Source: Alkalimonas mucilaginosa
GTDB taxonomy: Bacteria; Pseudomonadota; Gammaproteobacteria; Enterobacterales; Alteromonadaceae
Direction: 5' to 3'
DNA: 64,000 nt
NCBI RefSeq assembly: GCF_036327005.1
Contig: NZ_JAUGZK010000005.1
Span: 186,001 to 250,000, forward strand
Shown piece after piece: positions 1 to 9,058 of the stretch. The position numbers were made by a program, and so were the translations under genes. The notes below the pieces were generated by a model, which made no database searches, was not told the DNA's origin, and saw nothing but the letters and a program-made list of their open reading frames with translations. The first letter of the stretch is position 1. Each line of letters starts with the position of its first letter.

Positions 1-177
1 GTTGCTGCAGGTTGGCATTTACCCGACGCCCTACAGCCGTATTTCTGCTTTCCGGCAACAGCAGCCGTAAAGCGAGACATATCCGCTTACAAATTGGGGA
101 CAGTCCCAACTGGCTTGCATCGCTGGTATTCAGTAGCATTCGGCCAGGTATTTATCGTGCTGTTGCCAAGGAATAAG

Positions 178-3051
178 ATGATGAAGAAACTGTTCGTGGT
201 GAGCGCCATTGCTCTGACCGTGATGACCGGTTGCGCCCAACAACCCAGGGTGCCACAGGAAACCGCTGCGCAGCAGCAAGCGGCTGCTGTGCTGGTAAGC
301 CCCAATGATCTGCGGGCCTACAAAACACTGACACTGCCAAACCAACTGGAAGTGATACTGGTGTCGGACCCTGCCACAGAAAAATCTGCGGTATCGCTTA
401 GTGTTGCGGCTGGCATGTTGCAAGACCCAATGACGCAGCAAGGCCTGGCTCATTATTTGGAACACATGCTGTTTATGGGCACGGAGCGTTACCCGGATCC
501 TGCTGAGTACGCAGCATTTTTCAGTCAGCACAATGGTGCATACAACGCCTATACCTGGCTCGATATCACCAACTACATGTTTGAAATCAATAACAGCGTG
601 TACGATGAAGCGCTGGATCGTTTCTCCGATTTCTTTAAATCGCCGAAGTTTTACCCCGAATACTCGGACAAAGAACGCAATGCGGTTAACGCCGAACACT
701 CGATGCGCCGCGAGCAGGATTCTTTAGCGCAGTTTGAGCTGATGCGCCGGATGTTTGGTGACCACCCATCGAATCGTTTCCTGGCTGGCAGCCTGGAAAG
801 CTTAAGCGATAAGCCGGGCAGCAAACTGCATGAGGAAATGCTGGCGTTTTTCGACCGTTATTACTCAGCCAACACCATGAAGCTGGCGATGATCAGCAAT
901 CGGCCACTGGCGGAGATGGAGCTGCTGGCACGACAACACTTTTCCGACATCGAAAACAAAGAGATTGCCACTCCAACGGTGACCGCCGAGCTGGACAACA
1001 GCCTGTTCGGTGGCAAGCGCATTCACTATGTACCCAATCAGGATGTGAAACAGCTGCGACTGGATTTCACCATTCGGGATAACTCCAAGCAGTATGCGGT
1101 GAAACCGAATGAGTTTATCGCCTACTTGCTGCGCTCGGAAATGCCGGGTACCGCTGCGGCACAGTTAATAGCCTCTGGTCTGGTTTCCAGCTTTAATGTG
1201 TCGGTGAGTCCAGACTTATACGGCAACTACGGCAGTCTGAACATTGACATGAGTCTGACCGATGCCGGCATGCAGCAACGCGAGGCCATTACGGCGGTGG
1301 TGATGCAGTACCTGGATCTGATCAAGCAACAAGGTGTGGATGAAAAATACTACCAGGAAATCAAAACCAGCCTGGCTAACCAGTTTCAGTTTCTGGAAAA
1401 AACCGATGGCTTTGGCTATGCCTCAGGGCTGACGGCCAGCATGTTGAAACGCCCGGTGCAGCATGCCATTGCAGCGCCCTTTATCTATGAGCGTTTTGAT
1501 GCTGAAGCCATTGAGCAGGTGCTGGCGCAGCTGACGCCGGAGAATCTCCGGGTCTGGTACATCAGCCAACAAGAGCCGCACGACAGCGAGTTAGTGCACC
1601 ATGTTGGCAAGTATAAAATTGTCGATATCAGCGCTGAAGAAGTGGCGGCCTGGCAGCAGCCGCAGCTGGCGCTGAATTTGCCACAGATCAATCGCTTGTT
1701 GCCGGAAAGCTTTGCGATTAAAGCACGTACCGAGCAACAAAAGCCTGAACTGGTGGTCGAGCACAACGGCATCGCTGCCTGGTTGTACCCAAGTCAGGCA
1801 TTTAGCGACCAGCCACGAGGCCGGTTGGACATTGTGCTTAACAGCCCCACGGCTCAAAATGACATCAAGGCCCGGGTTGCTTTTGCACTGTGGCGGGATT
1901 TGTACAATCTTGAGCAAAGTGCACTGCGCACCGAAGCCCGTGTTGCAGGCATCGGCGTCTGGTTAAGCGATGGCAATGGCTTAACTTTAAATCTGGATGG
2001 CTTTACCGACAAGCAACCCGAGTTGCTGGAGCAATTGCTAAGCGGACTGACCCCACGCATTACCGAAACGGGTTTTTCGCAAGCGGTCGATCGTTATGTG
2101 CGGAGCCTTGCCAACCAAAGTCGTCAGGTGCCTTTTCGTCAGGCGTTCTGGGCTTTTAACAGCCTGTATCGCGGTGGCAACTTCAACCCGGAGCAACTGA
2201 TTGCCGCAGCGCAGTCGATGACACCTGACGACTTGACAGCTTTTATGGCCGAGACGCTGAGTGCCAACCAGGTGCGGGTCTTTGCCTTTGGCAATTACGA
2301 TCAGCAGGATGTGCAGACGCTGGTGAGCAAGCTGGATGCAGCCTTGCCGGCCAGTCGAACCACCACGCCTTACGCCCAAAGCCTCTTTTGGAAGCCAGCA
2401 GCGGGTGAGACGCTGGTACTGCAGCGCGATATTCATGTCACCGATGTGGCGCTGATCGATATGCATGTGCATCCAGAGCAAGGCATGGCGGTGCGTGCCG
2501 CTGCCAATGTGCTGGCATCGCACTTTTCCAACCAGGCCTTTGACACCTTGCGCAGTGAAGAGCAACTGGCTTATGCAGTGGGCGGTACCGCCATCGATCT
2601 GAATAACTACACCGGTTTTGGTTTGTACATTCAGACCCCGGTCAAAGGCCCAGCCGATATGCAGCAGCGCTTTGATGACTTTAAGCACGAGTACTGGCAG
2701 CGCTTGCAGCAGGTCACGCCAGAGCAATTTGCGGCGCTGCAGCAAAGCTTGCTGATCAGCTTAAAGGAGCCACCGAAAAACCTACAGGAAGAAATGCGGC
2801 CGCTGGTCAGCGACTGGTACCGCGAGCGCTTTGACTTTGCTAGCCGTGAGCGCTTGATTGCAGCCGTTGAGGAGGTGACGCTGGCGGATGTACAAGCCTT
2901 TTATCAGCAAACCTTACTGAACCCGGAAGCAGCACGGATATCGGTGCAGATGCGTGGCACTGCGTTCAGTGAGCAACCGTTCGCTAGCTTGCCAAACCAG
3001 CGGTTGATAACCGATTTAGCCGAGTTCCAGCGTCGGATGGCAACACAATAA
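178..3051 (+). CDS. M16 family metallopeptidase, outer-membrane lipoprotein (pitrilysin-like)
   Basis: This is a zinc metallopeptidase of the insulinase/pitrilysin (M16) family, 957 residues, probably degrading small peptides in the periplasm. The catalytic inverted zinc motif HYLEH is at residues 92-96, and the third ligand, Glu173, lies 81 residues after His92, the pitrilysin spacing. The N-terminus has a lipoprotein signal with lipobox VMTGC (Cys19) followed by Ala, which suggests outer-membrane sorting. The start at 178 was chosen because it places the lipoprotein signal at the N-terminus and has an AAGGA upstream. The frame is open further upstream to the window edge, but that extension looks untranslated. 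A terminator follows directly. It is a full-length paralogue of the protease at 39933-42809. The substrate is unknown. Confidence 0.9.
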   Translation: MMKKLFVVSAIALTVMTGCAQQPRVPQETAAQQQAAAVLVSPNDLRAYKTLTLPNQLEVILVSDPATEKSAVSLSVAAGMLQDPMTQQGLAHYLEHMLFMGTERYPDPAEYAAFFSQHNGAYNAYTWLDITNYMFEINNSVYDEALDRFSDFFKSPKFYPEYSDKERNAVNAEHSMRREQDSLAQFELMRRMFGDHPSNRFLAGSLESLSDKPGSKLHEEMLAFFDRYYSANTMKLAMISNRPLAEMELLARQHFSDIENKEIATPTVTAELDNSLFGGKRIHYVPNQDVKQLRLDFTIRDNSKQYAVKPNEFIAYLLRSEMPGTAAAQLIASGLVSSFNVSVSPDLYGNYGSLNIDMSLTDAGMQQREAITAVVMQYLDLIKQQGVDEKYYQEIKTSLANQFQFLEKTDGFGYASGLTASMLKRPVQHAIAAPFIYERFDAEAIEQVLAQLTPENLRVWYISQQEPHDSELVHHVGKYKIVDISAEEVAAWQQPQLALNLPQINRLLPESFAIKARTEQQKPELVVEHNGIAAWLYPSQAFSDQPRGRLDIVLNSPTAQNDIKARVAFALWRDLYNLEQSALRTEARVAGIGVWLSDGNGLTLNLDGFTDKQPELLEQLLSGLTPRITETGFSQAVDRYVRSLANQSRQVPFRQAFWAFNSLYRGGNFNPEQLIAAAQSMTPDDLTAFMAETLSANQVRVFAFGNYDQQDVQTLVSKLDAALPASRTTTPYAQSLFWKPAAGETLVLQRDIHVTDVALIDMHVHPEQGMAVRAAANVLASHFSNQAFDTLRSEEQLAYAVGGTAIDLNNYTGFGLYIQTPVKGPADMQQRFDDFKHEYWQRLQQVTPEQFAALQQSLLISLKEPPKNLQEEMRPLVSDWYRERFDFASRERLIAAVEEVTLADVQAFYQQTLLNPEAARISVQMRGTAFSEQPFASLPNQRLITDLAEFQRRMATQ

Positions 3052-3054
3052 ATG

Positions 3055-3082
3055 AAAATGCCGGGGTTCCCGGCATTTTTTT
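3055..3082 (+). terminator. Rho-independent terminator after the M16 gene
   Basis: A GC-rich stem (AAATGCCGG paired with CCGGCATTT) with a short loop is followed by a run of T residues, starting four bases after the stop codon. Confidence 0.85.
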
Positions 3083-3262
3083 GTCCGAAGGTTATTTATT
3101 CTTACTCTCCAAGCGAGCGGTTTCTTTGCCTGGTAGATGCGTGTTGCCTGAATGACTTGAACTGATGCAAAATTGTCAATGCTATCAAATTTTTGTGCTA
3201 GCATACGCTCTTTGTACCCGCAGCAGCGCAGCCAGGAAACGACGTAGGATGGAAGTAAAGTT

Positions 3263-5380
3263 ATGATGCCGGAACAGCCCGTGCGCTTTGGCGACTTTAT
3301 CCTTTGCCCGGTCAATCAGCAATTGCAAACAACGGAGCAAAATATCACGCTGGAGCCTAAAGTCTACAGTGTGCTGTGCTATCTGATGACCCATCATCAG
3401 CGATTTGTTAGCCTGGAGGAGTTGCACCAGCAGGTCTGGGCGGGCCGCGTAGTCAGTGATACGGCTGTGCGCCGCACCATCAGTAAATTGCGCGCTGCCT
3501 TACAGGATCAAGCCGAAACACCCAAATACATCCAGTCCGCAGCCAGGCGTGGCTACCGTTGGCTTGCTGAGGTTGAGCCGGTAGCAACCACCTCATCCAT
3601 AAAGCCTGCAAGAGAACCCTCTCTGACACCAGCTCACACTATTTCCGATACCTCCGTAGCAGCCGCCGAGGAGATGGACTCGCCAACCATCAGTGCACGA
3701 AAAACGCTGAAACCCTGGTGGCTGGCTATGCCACTGGTATTGTTAGCCGGCTTACTGGGCTGGCTGATGTTTCCGGAAACCGAGCCGACCTGGCAGCGGT
3801 TAGATCCTTTGCCAACCATTGAAGGTGAAAAGTTGGCGCTGGCGATTTCCCCGGACAGAAACGCCATTGTGTATTCCTCCAACTCCATGAATCATGCCGG
3901 GCAAGAGCTGTATTGGCACCACTTGGAAAGTGGCAGAACACGACAGCTTACTTCGGGTAATCACCAAATCATGTGGGCTGAGTATCATCACGATGGTCAA
4001 TCGCTGTTTTATCATGACTACCAACAAGGTTTGTATCAGTTATACCGGCGACCTATCAGTTCAAGTGGCGAGTGGCTTGGGCCAGCTGAAGCCTTATTGC
4101 CACCACAGCCCAGAATGTTGCAGCTAACATCTATTCCTGGTACAGACAAGCTCTTGCTCAGTATGGGCCAATCAGATGCCATGCAGATCAAGCAGTTGGA
4201 TCTGATTAGTGGGGAGTTACAGCCATTGACCCATGCCGTAATAGGCAACTCTTCGGACTATCCGTTTGCCCTTTCCGCAGACAACTCTATGCTGGCTTAT
4301 ATTCGGACCGCCAAAGCACAGCCACATTTGCTCACTGTAGTGCAGCGTGAAACCGGGCGCGTACTGCACCAACAAGTGTACCCCGACATCGCTTTCAGGC
4401 TTAAATTCTACGACGATGAACACTTGCTGATATTGGACGACAAGGCGCTGACCCTGATGCACTGGCCCAGTGGAGCCAGCCAAATGATCGAAAGCAACCA
4501 GGAGCAAGGTGGTCCGGGATTGAGTCGTTTTCTGGTTCGGGTTTCAGAGCAGGATTGGCTGCAAAGTCGTATTGTCGGAAATGTCCAAGGCTTTCTGCAT
4601 CAATTTGGACCCATCGGTGATTTGTCAAACCGTGCCATTGTTGCCAGTTTAGCTCCTGGCGCCACCATGTATTTGACAGCAACACCAGGCCAGTACCTGA
4701 TGGTACAGCGGCAGGCGGCACTGAGTCGTTTAGTGTTGCAACAACCGGATGGTCAAAGCCTCACCCTACTGGATGTTGAAGATGCCAATTTGATGATTCA
4801 AGCGGTGCATCCAGATGGGGAGCAGGTAGTGTTGTTTCTGCATGGCCGTCCCCATTTGTTTCGTATCCCTGAAGGGCAGCTAACGGCTCTGTCAGTTCGT
4901 CCGCAACTTTGGCAAAGCGCCAGGTTTGAAGGCTCCGGCCAGGCAGTGATTCTAACCTACATTGAAAATGCTGCGCCGGTCACTGTGCGGTATCAACTGG
5001 ATAATGGGCAGATCACCCCGATGCATCAAGGGGAACGCGTGGTGGCCTCGCTATCTGCCAATGACTTTATTGTGCTGCGGGATGATCAGCACTTTGCCAG
5101 AGTCCGGTATGGGAAAACGGAGTTGTTGCCTATCCAGACCAGGCAACAGTTTGTTGGCAGTATTCACCTGCGGCAGAACATGCTGTTTTGGGGAGAGACC
5201 GACTTAAAGAATACCTGGATTTACCGCTACGATCTGACCTCGGGTGAGTTGCAACAGTGGCAGGCCGATCGCAGGCAAATGCTGCAATATTTCGATATCA
5301 GCCCGGATGCGACCCAGTGGTTGTTGCGCCATGTCCCACGGATAGATACGCAAATATTTCCGGCTCAAAGCCGCTTTTAG
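3263..5380 (+). CDS. CadC-like membrane transcriptional regulator with C-terminal beta-propeller
   Basis: This 705-residue protein has a cytoplasmic OmpR/PhoB-type winged-helix DNA-binding domain at residues 1-100 (recognition helix about 66-80, carrying DTAVRRTISKLR). A linker and a single membrane segment (about 151-170) follow. The remaining 530 residues are probably periplasmic and resemble a TolB/WD-type beta-propeller. The layout is that of ToxR/CadC regulators, which sense outside the membrane and bind DNA inside without a phosphorelay. The start ATG at 3263 has the purine-rich GGAAGTAAAG upstream. It lies downstream of the M16 gene but behind a terminator, so it probably has its own promoter. 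The signal and target are unknown. The recognition helix closely matches that of the regulator at 35881-36582. Confidence 0.85.
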   Translation: MMPEQPVRFGDFILCPVNQQLQTTEQNITLEPKVYSVLCYLMTHHQRFVSLEELHQQVWAGRVVSDTAVRRTISKLRAALQDQAETPKYIQSAARRGYRWLAEVEPVATTSSIKPAREPSLTPAHTISDTSVAAAEEMDSPTISARKTLKPWWLAMPLVLLAGLLGWLMFPETEPTWQRLDPLPTIEGEKLALAISPDRNAIVYSSNSMNHAGQELYWHHLESGRTRQLTSGNHQIMWAEYHHDGQSLFYHDYQQGLYQLYRRPISSSGEWLGPAEALLPPQPRMLQLTSIPGTDKLLLSMGQSDAMQIKQLDLISGELQPLTHAVIGNSSDYPFALSADNSMLAYIRTAKAQPHLLTVVQRETGRVLHQQVYPDIAFRLKFYDDEHLLILDDKALTLMHWPSGASQMIESNQEQGGPGLSRFLVRVSEQDWLQSRIVGNVQGFLHQFGPIGDLSNRAIVASLAPGATMYLTATPGQYLMVQRQAALSRLVLQQPDGQSLTLLDVEDANLMIQAVHPDGEQVVLFLHGRPHLFRIPEGQLTALSVRPQLWQSARFEGSGQAVILTYIENAAPVTVRYQLDNGQITPMHQGERVVASLSANDFIVLRDDQHFARVRYGKTELLPIQTRQQFVGSIHLRQNMLFWGETDLKNTWIYRYDLTSGELQQWQADRRQMLQYFDISPDATQWLLRHVPRIDTQIFPAQSRF

Positions 5381-5394
5381 CCACAATTATCATG

Positions 5395-5422
5395 AAAAAA
5401 AACGGCAACCCGAAGGTTGCCG
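5395..5422 (-). terminator. Rho-independent terminator of ahpF
   Basis: A perfect 8-bp stem (CGGCAACC/GGTTGCCG) with a four-base loop is followed, in the minus-strand reading direction, by eight T residues. Confidence 0.9.
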
Positions 5423-5443
5423 CAAAGGGGACGCGCTTTAAAT

Positions 5444-6988
5444 TTAGTGACGGATCAGGTAGTCAAAGGCACCGAGTGAAGCATTGGCGCCGCTGCCCAT
5501 CGCAATAACAATCTGCTTGTAAGGGGCTGTGGTGGCATCGCCGGCTGCAAAGACACCTGGCAAGGAGGTTTGGCCGCGCTCATCAACGATGATCTCACCG
5601 CGTGGGCTCAGCTCCACCGCACCGCGCAGCCATTCGGTGTTCGGTACCAGACCGATTTGCACGAAGATACCTGCCAGCTCGATGTGGTGGCTGTCTCCGC
5701 TGTTGCGATCGGTGTACTGAATGCCATTCACCTTGTTGCCATCACCGGTCACTTCGGTGGTCTGAGCTTCAGTAATGATGGTGATATTGCCCATGGAGTT
5801 GGCTTTGTTCACCAGCACCGCATCGGCGCGCAGCTCGGCTGCAAATTCCAGCACTGTGACATGCTCGACAATACCGGCCAAATCGATGGCCGCTTCAATG
5901 CCGGAGTTGCCACCGCCAATCACCGCAACTTTTTTTCCTTTAAACAGTGGGCCGTCGCAGTGCGGGCAGTAGGCGACACCTTTGCCACGGTATTCCTGCT
6001 CGCCCGGTACATTCATTTCGCGCCAGCGGGCACCCGGGGCCAGAATCAGGGTTTTGCTTTTCAGCACAGCGCCGTTGGCCAGCTCCAACTCGACTTGCTC
6101 AGACTTGCTGAGCTTAGTCGCACGCTGGTTGTTCATAATGTCCACTTCGTACTGGCGGACATGGGCTTCCAATGCGTTGACCAGCTTCGGGCCTTCGGTG
6201 TATTGCACCGAGATAAAGTTTTCAATGCCGACGGTATCGGCTACCTGGCCACCAAAACGCTCGGCCAGCACGCCGGTACGCAGGCCTTTACGGGCCGCAT
6301 AGACTGCAGCAGAAGCACCGGCCGGGCCACCGCCAACGACCAGCACATCAAAGGCATCTTTTTGTTTCAGCGCTTCAGCCTGACGGGCTTCGGCGTTGAC
6401 ATCAATTTTCTGGATAATACGCTCCAGCGTAATGGCACCTTGGGAGAACTGCTCGCCATTTAAAAACACGGTCGGTACCGCCATCACATTGCGATCGCTG
6501 ACTTCCTGTTGGAACAGGGCGCCGTCGATCATCACGCTGGTGATATTGGGGTTAATGGCTGCCATCATATTCAGCGCCTGCACCACTTCCGGGCAGGTCT
6601 GGCAGCTTAACGAAATATAGGTTTCAAATTCAAAACGGCCGGTCAGCTGGCGGATTTGTTCAATCAGCTCTGGCTCAATCTTGATCGGATGGCCACCTGA
6701 GTGCAGCAAAGCCAGCACCAAAGAGGTAAATTCGTGGCCCATCGGTACACCGGCAAAGGTAATGACGGTGCCTTGGTCGACCGAGTGCACCTGCATGGCC
6801 GGGGCACGCTTGGACGCGCTGTCGTCGCGGCGCAAGCTGACCAGATCCGACAAACTGGCAATCTCAGTCGCCAGGGTATTTAATTCCTGAGCTTTGGCGC
6901 TATCGTCCAGAGATACGACCAGCTCTACCTGGGATTTCAGGTTCTGCAGATAGCTGCTTAATTGTTGTTTCAGGTTGGTATCTAACAT
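5444..6988 (-). CDS. ahpF: Alkyl hydroperoxide reductase subunit F
   Basis: AhpF is the NADH-dependent flavoprotein disulfide reductase that recycles AhpC in cytoplasmic peroxide detoxification. The 514-residue length fits the family. The N-terminal double-thioredoxin-fold domain carries the disulfide pair Cys129/Cys132 (CQTC). The FAD-binding GGGPAGASAA is at about 219-228, the redox-active CPHC is at 341-344, and the NADH-binding GGGNSGIEAA begins at 358. All catalytic cysteines are present. It lies downstream of ahpC on the same strand with a 179-bp gap that contains a strong hairpin, so it is probably co-transcribed at a lower level. Its own terminator follows. Confidence 0.97.
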   Translation of the reverse strand: MLDTNLKQQLSSYLQNLKSQVELVVSLDDSAKAQELNTLATEIASLSDLVSLRRDDSASKRAPAMQVHSVDQGTVITFAGVPMGHEFTSLVLALLHSGGHPIKIEPELIEQIRQLTGRFEFETYISLSCQTCPEVVQALNMMAAINPNITSVMIDGALFQQEVSDRNVMAVPTVFLNGEQFSQGAITLERIIQKIDVNAEARQAEALKQKDAFDVLVVGGGPAGASAAVYAARKGLRTGVLAERFGGQVADTVGIENFISVQYTEGPKLVNALEAHVRQYEVDIMNNQRATKLSKSEQVELELANGAVLKSKTLILAPGARWREMNVPGEQEYRGKGVAYCPHCDGPLFKGKKVAVIGGGNSGIEAAIDLAGIVEHVTVLEFAAELRADAVLVNKANSMGNITIITEAQTTEVTGDGNKVNGIQYTDRNSGDSHHIELAGIFVQIGLVPNTEWLRGAVELSPRGEIIVDERGQTSLPGVFAAGDATTAPYKQIVIAMGSGANASLGAFDYLIRH

Positions 6989-7047
6989 TGAGTCTACTCC
7001 ATCTCTTGACTGTGTTTAGCGCGTTGTTTCGGGCAAAGCTTGAGTGT

Positions 7048-7071
7048 AGCCAGCATCCAAAGATGCTGGCT
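7048..7071 (-). other. Intercistronic hairpin between ahpC and ahpF
   Basis: A perfect 10-bp inverted repeat (AGCCAGCATC/GATGCTGGCT) with a four-base loop lies in the ahpC-ahpF gap. No T run follows in the direction of transcription, so it is more likely an mRNA 3'-end stabiliser or partial attenuator than a full terminator. It could help keep AhpC above AhpF, which is an inference. Confidence 0.5.
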
Positions 7072-7167
7072 GAGTACCGTTTTACAGCGCAGGGGGAGAA
7101 GCTGAAACCAGCTTCAGTAGTGAGGCGTGGTTTCAGCGTCCGCTGCCAGGCAACGGTGGTGCGGCAT

Positions 7168-7734
7168 TTAGATTTTGCCTACCAGGTCCAGCGATGGAGC
7201 CAGAGTAGCTTCACCTGGAGTCCATTTGGCCGGGCAGACTTCGCCGTCGTGGTTTGCTACGTACTGAGCCGCTTGCACTTTACGGAACAGCTCAGCAGCG
7301 CTACGGCCGATACCCAGGTCATGGATTTCAGCAACTTTGATTTCGCCTTCAGGGTTGATAACGAAAGTACCACGCAGAGCCAGGCCTTCTTCTTCGATCA
7401 TCACGCCGAAATTGCGGGTGATAGCACCAGTCGGGTCACCGATCATTGGGTATTCGATTTTCTTGATGGTCTCAGACGCATCGTGCCATGCTTTGTGGGT
7501 GAAGTGGGTGTCGGTAGACACAGAGAACACTTCCACACCGATGTCACGGAACTGCGGGTAGAAATCAGCCAGGTCGCCCAGCTCAGTTGGGCAAACGAAG
7601 GTGAAATCCGCCGGGTAGAAACACACAACAGACCACTTACCCAGTAAGTCCTGCTCGGTTACTTCGATAAATTTACCATTTTGAAAAGCAGTGGCTTTAA
7701 AAGGTTTGATCTTGGTATTGATAATTGAAGACAT
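7168..7734 (-). CDS. ahpC: Alkyl hydroperoxide reductase subunit C (typical 2-Cys peroxiredoxin)
   Basis: AhpC reduces hydrogen peroxide, organic peroxides and peroxynitrite, and is then reduced by AhpF. The protein has 188 residues. The peroxidatic Cys48 lies in DFTFVCPTE and the resolving Cys167 lies in GEVCPAKW, both in the expected contexts. A strong GGAGG ribosome-binding site precedes the ATG. The upstream region carries a candidate OxyR site overlapping the -35 position, which would give peroxide induction. It is the first gene of the ahpCF unit. Confidence 0.98.
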   Translation of the reverse strand: MSSIINTKIKPFKATAFQNGKFIEVTEQDLLGKWSVVCFYPADFTFVCPTELGDLADFYPQFRDIGVEVFSVSTDTHFTHKAWHDASETIKKIEYPMIGDPTGAITRNFGVMIEEEGLALRGTFVINPEGEIKVAEIHDLGIGRSAAELFRKVQAAQYVANHDGEVCPAKWTPGEATLAPSLDLVGKI

Positions 7735-7801
7735 TGTCTTCCTCCATTTCAGTTAATAACATTGGGTGTTTCGACAGGTGCTACTGTACCAAGTGGCACC
7801 C

Positions 7802-7861
7802 ATTATGCAAAATGAATAAAACAAATAGCTTTAATCAATTATATCGATAAGGGTTAACTCT
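7802..7861 (-). promoter_or_regulatory. Candidate OxyR-dependent ahpC promoter
   Basis: At 7825-7861 four tetranucleotides (ATAG, CAAT, ATAA, CTCT) are each separated by exactly seven bases. This is the OxyR tetrad layout ATAG-N7-CTAT-N7-ATAG-N7-CTAT, with one mismatch in each of the last three. On the minus strand a CATAAT -10 box sits at 7802-7807. With a 17-bp spacer the -35 position falls inside the site and is a poor match to consensus, as expected for an activator-dependent promoter. Confidence 0.6.
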
Positions 7862-7959
7862 TATCGCACAGTGGCCTGATGTGCAGATTAATGGGGGCAT
7901 CTGCGGCAATTTCAACCAGCTATGACCAGCTTGCCTGCAAAAACAAACAGTAAAGAGTG

Positions 7960-7989
7960 TTCCACTGCGCTATCCTGACATAAGATAAT
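7960..7989 (+). promoter_or_regulatory. Possible sigma-70 promoter for the DUF2868-GTPase pair
   Basis: TTCCAC and GATAAT are separated by 18 bp, and the -10 box ends about 30 bp before the DUF2868 start. The -35 box is weak, so this is a tentative call. The rest of the 7862-8020 gap shows nothing else recognisable. Confidence 0.3.
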
Positions 7990-8020
7990 GACCAGAACAT
8001 GAATCCAATCACAGAGGCCA

Positions 8021-9058
8021 ATGCTATTGAATGCAGTTCCGGAACAACTGGTGTTGCCCTGGTGGCGCTGGCCGCTGGCGGGCTTGTTGGGCATGCTGCT
8101 GGGCGCTGCCAGCCTGAATTACAGCGCCGATGGCCGCCTTAATGTGCTGTTGCTCTGGTTGCTGTGGGCTGGCCTGCCCTTGCTGGGTAGCTTGCTGGCA
8201 CTGGGGCTGATGCTGCGCCCTGGCCGGCCCTGGCTGGCTCGATTTAGCAAGCTACCGCTGTATTGGCAGCCGCAGCGTGATCAGCAGTGGTGGCTGCTGG
8301 CTCAGCTGAACTGGCTGTGGTGCTGGTTTGGACTGGGGCTCGGGCTGGTCTTTCTGCTGTTGTTGTTACTGTCGGACTTGGCTTTTGGCTGGAGCTCTAC
8401 CCTGCTGTTGGAGCAAAGGGCCGTGCTTCAGTTAACCCAGTGGCTTAGCTGGCCCTGGCACAGCCTTTGGCCTGCCGCGGTGCCAGATGCAGCACTAATT
8501 GAGCAGAGCCGCTTTGCCCGTATTGAGCAACAATCGGTACTGCTTGCGCAAACCAGTGGCTGGTGGCCCTTCTTGGCCATGAGCCTGCTGTGTTACAACC
8601 TGCTGCCACGGCTGGCGCTGGCGCTTTTTTGCCAGTGGCAAAGCCGGCGCAGCCAACCGCAGTTGAAAATCCAGCAAGCCAGCCCAGCGTCATCACCCAG
8701 AGCCGAACCAGCTACCGAGCTTACCACTACTTCGTTGGCACAGTGGCAACAGGCCAGTTTGCTGCAGTGGCAATTGCCAGCCAGCGCTGAGGCGCTGACC
8801 CTGGGGCAGGACGACTGGCAGCAGGATAACGATGCCTTTTGTTCGCTACTGGCAACCAAGCCTAAGCAACTGCTGTGGCGGGTGCCGGCCAGTCGCAGCC
8901 CGGTGGCGGAGCTTTCCGACTGGATGGCGCTGGCCCGCAAGCAGGGCATTGCACAGGCGCTTTGGCTGCAACAGGATGCCAGCAACGCGCGGCACAGCGC
9001 CAGTTGGCAGGCCTTTGCCAAAGCCGAGCAGCTGGCCTGGCTGGAGGAGAATGCATGA
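8021..9058 (+). CDS. DUF2868 family membrane protein
   Basis: This 345-residue protein has hydrophobic segments near residues 17-32, 40-65 and 90-120, probably another near 185-205, and a hydrophilic Gln/Ser-rich C-terminal half. I assign it to DUF2868 mainly because its ATGA stop/start overlap with the downstream DUF3482-type GTPase matches a recurrent gene pair, and because the membrane topology fits. It appears shorter than many members. An AGAGG sits five bases before the chosen ATG. The function is unknown. Translational coupling to the GTPase suggests the two proteins act together at the inner membrane. Confidence 0.7.
   Translation: MLLNAVPEQLVLPWWRWPLAGLLGMLLGAASLNYSADGRLNVLLLWLLWAGLPLLGSLLALGLMLRPGRPWLARFSKLPLYWQPQRDQQWWLLAQLNWLWCWFGLGLGLVFLLLLLLSDLAFGWSSTLLLEQRAVLQLTQWLSWPWHSLWPAAVPDAALIEQSRFARIEQQSVLLAQTSGWWPFLAMSLLCYNLLPRLALALFCQWQSRRSQPQLKIQQASPASSPRAEPATELTTTSLAQWQQASLLQWQLPASAEALTLGQDDWQQDNDAFCSLLATKPKQLLWRVPASRSPVAELSDWMALARKQGIAQALWLQQDASNARHSASWQAFAKAEQLAWLEENA

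Noticed and set aside
90..110. A short GGGGACAGTCCC-type hairpin near the window start, with a looser GGGGACGCGC echo at 5427-5436
   Set aside because: It recalls REP-like repeats tied to IS200-type transposases, but only one imperfect copy is present, no transposase is visible and the hairpin is five base pairs.
8875..9054. Upstream extension of the GTPase reading frame
   Set aside because: It runs inside the DUF2868 coding sequence, has composition of a shadow frame, and the ATGA overlap at 9055 gives a family-like N-terminus.
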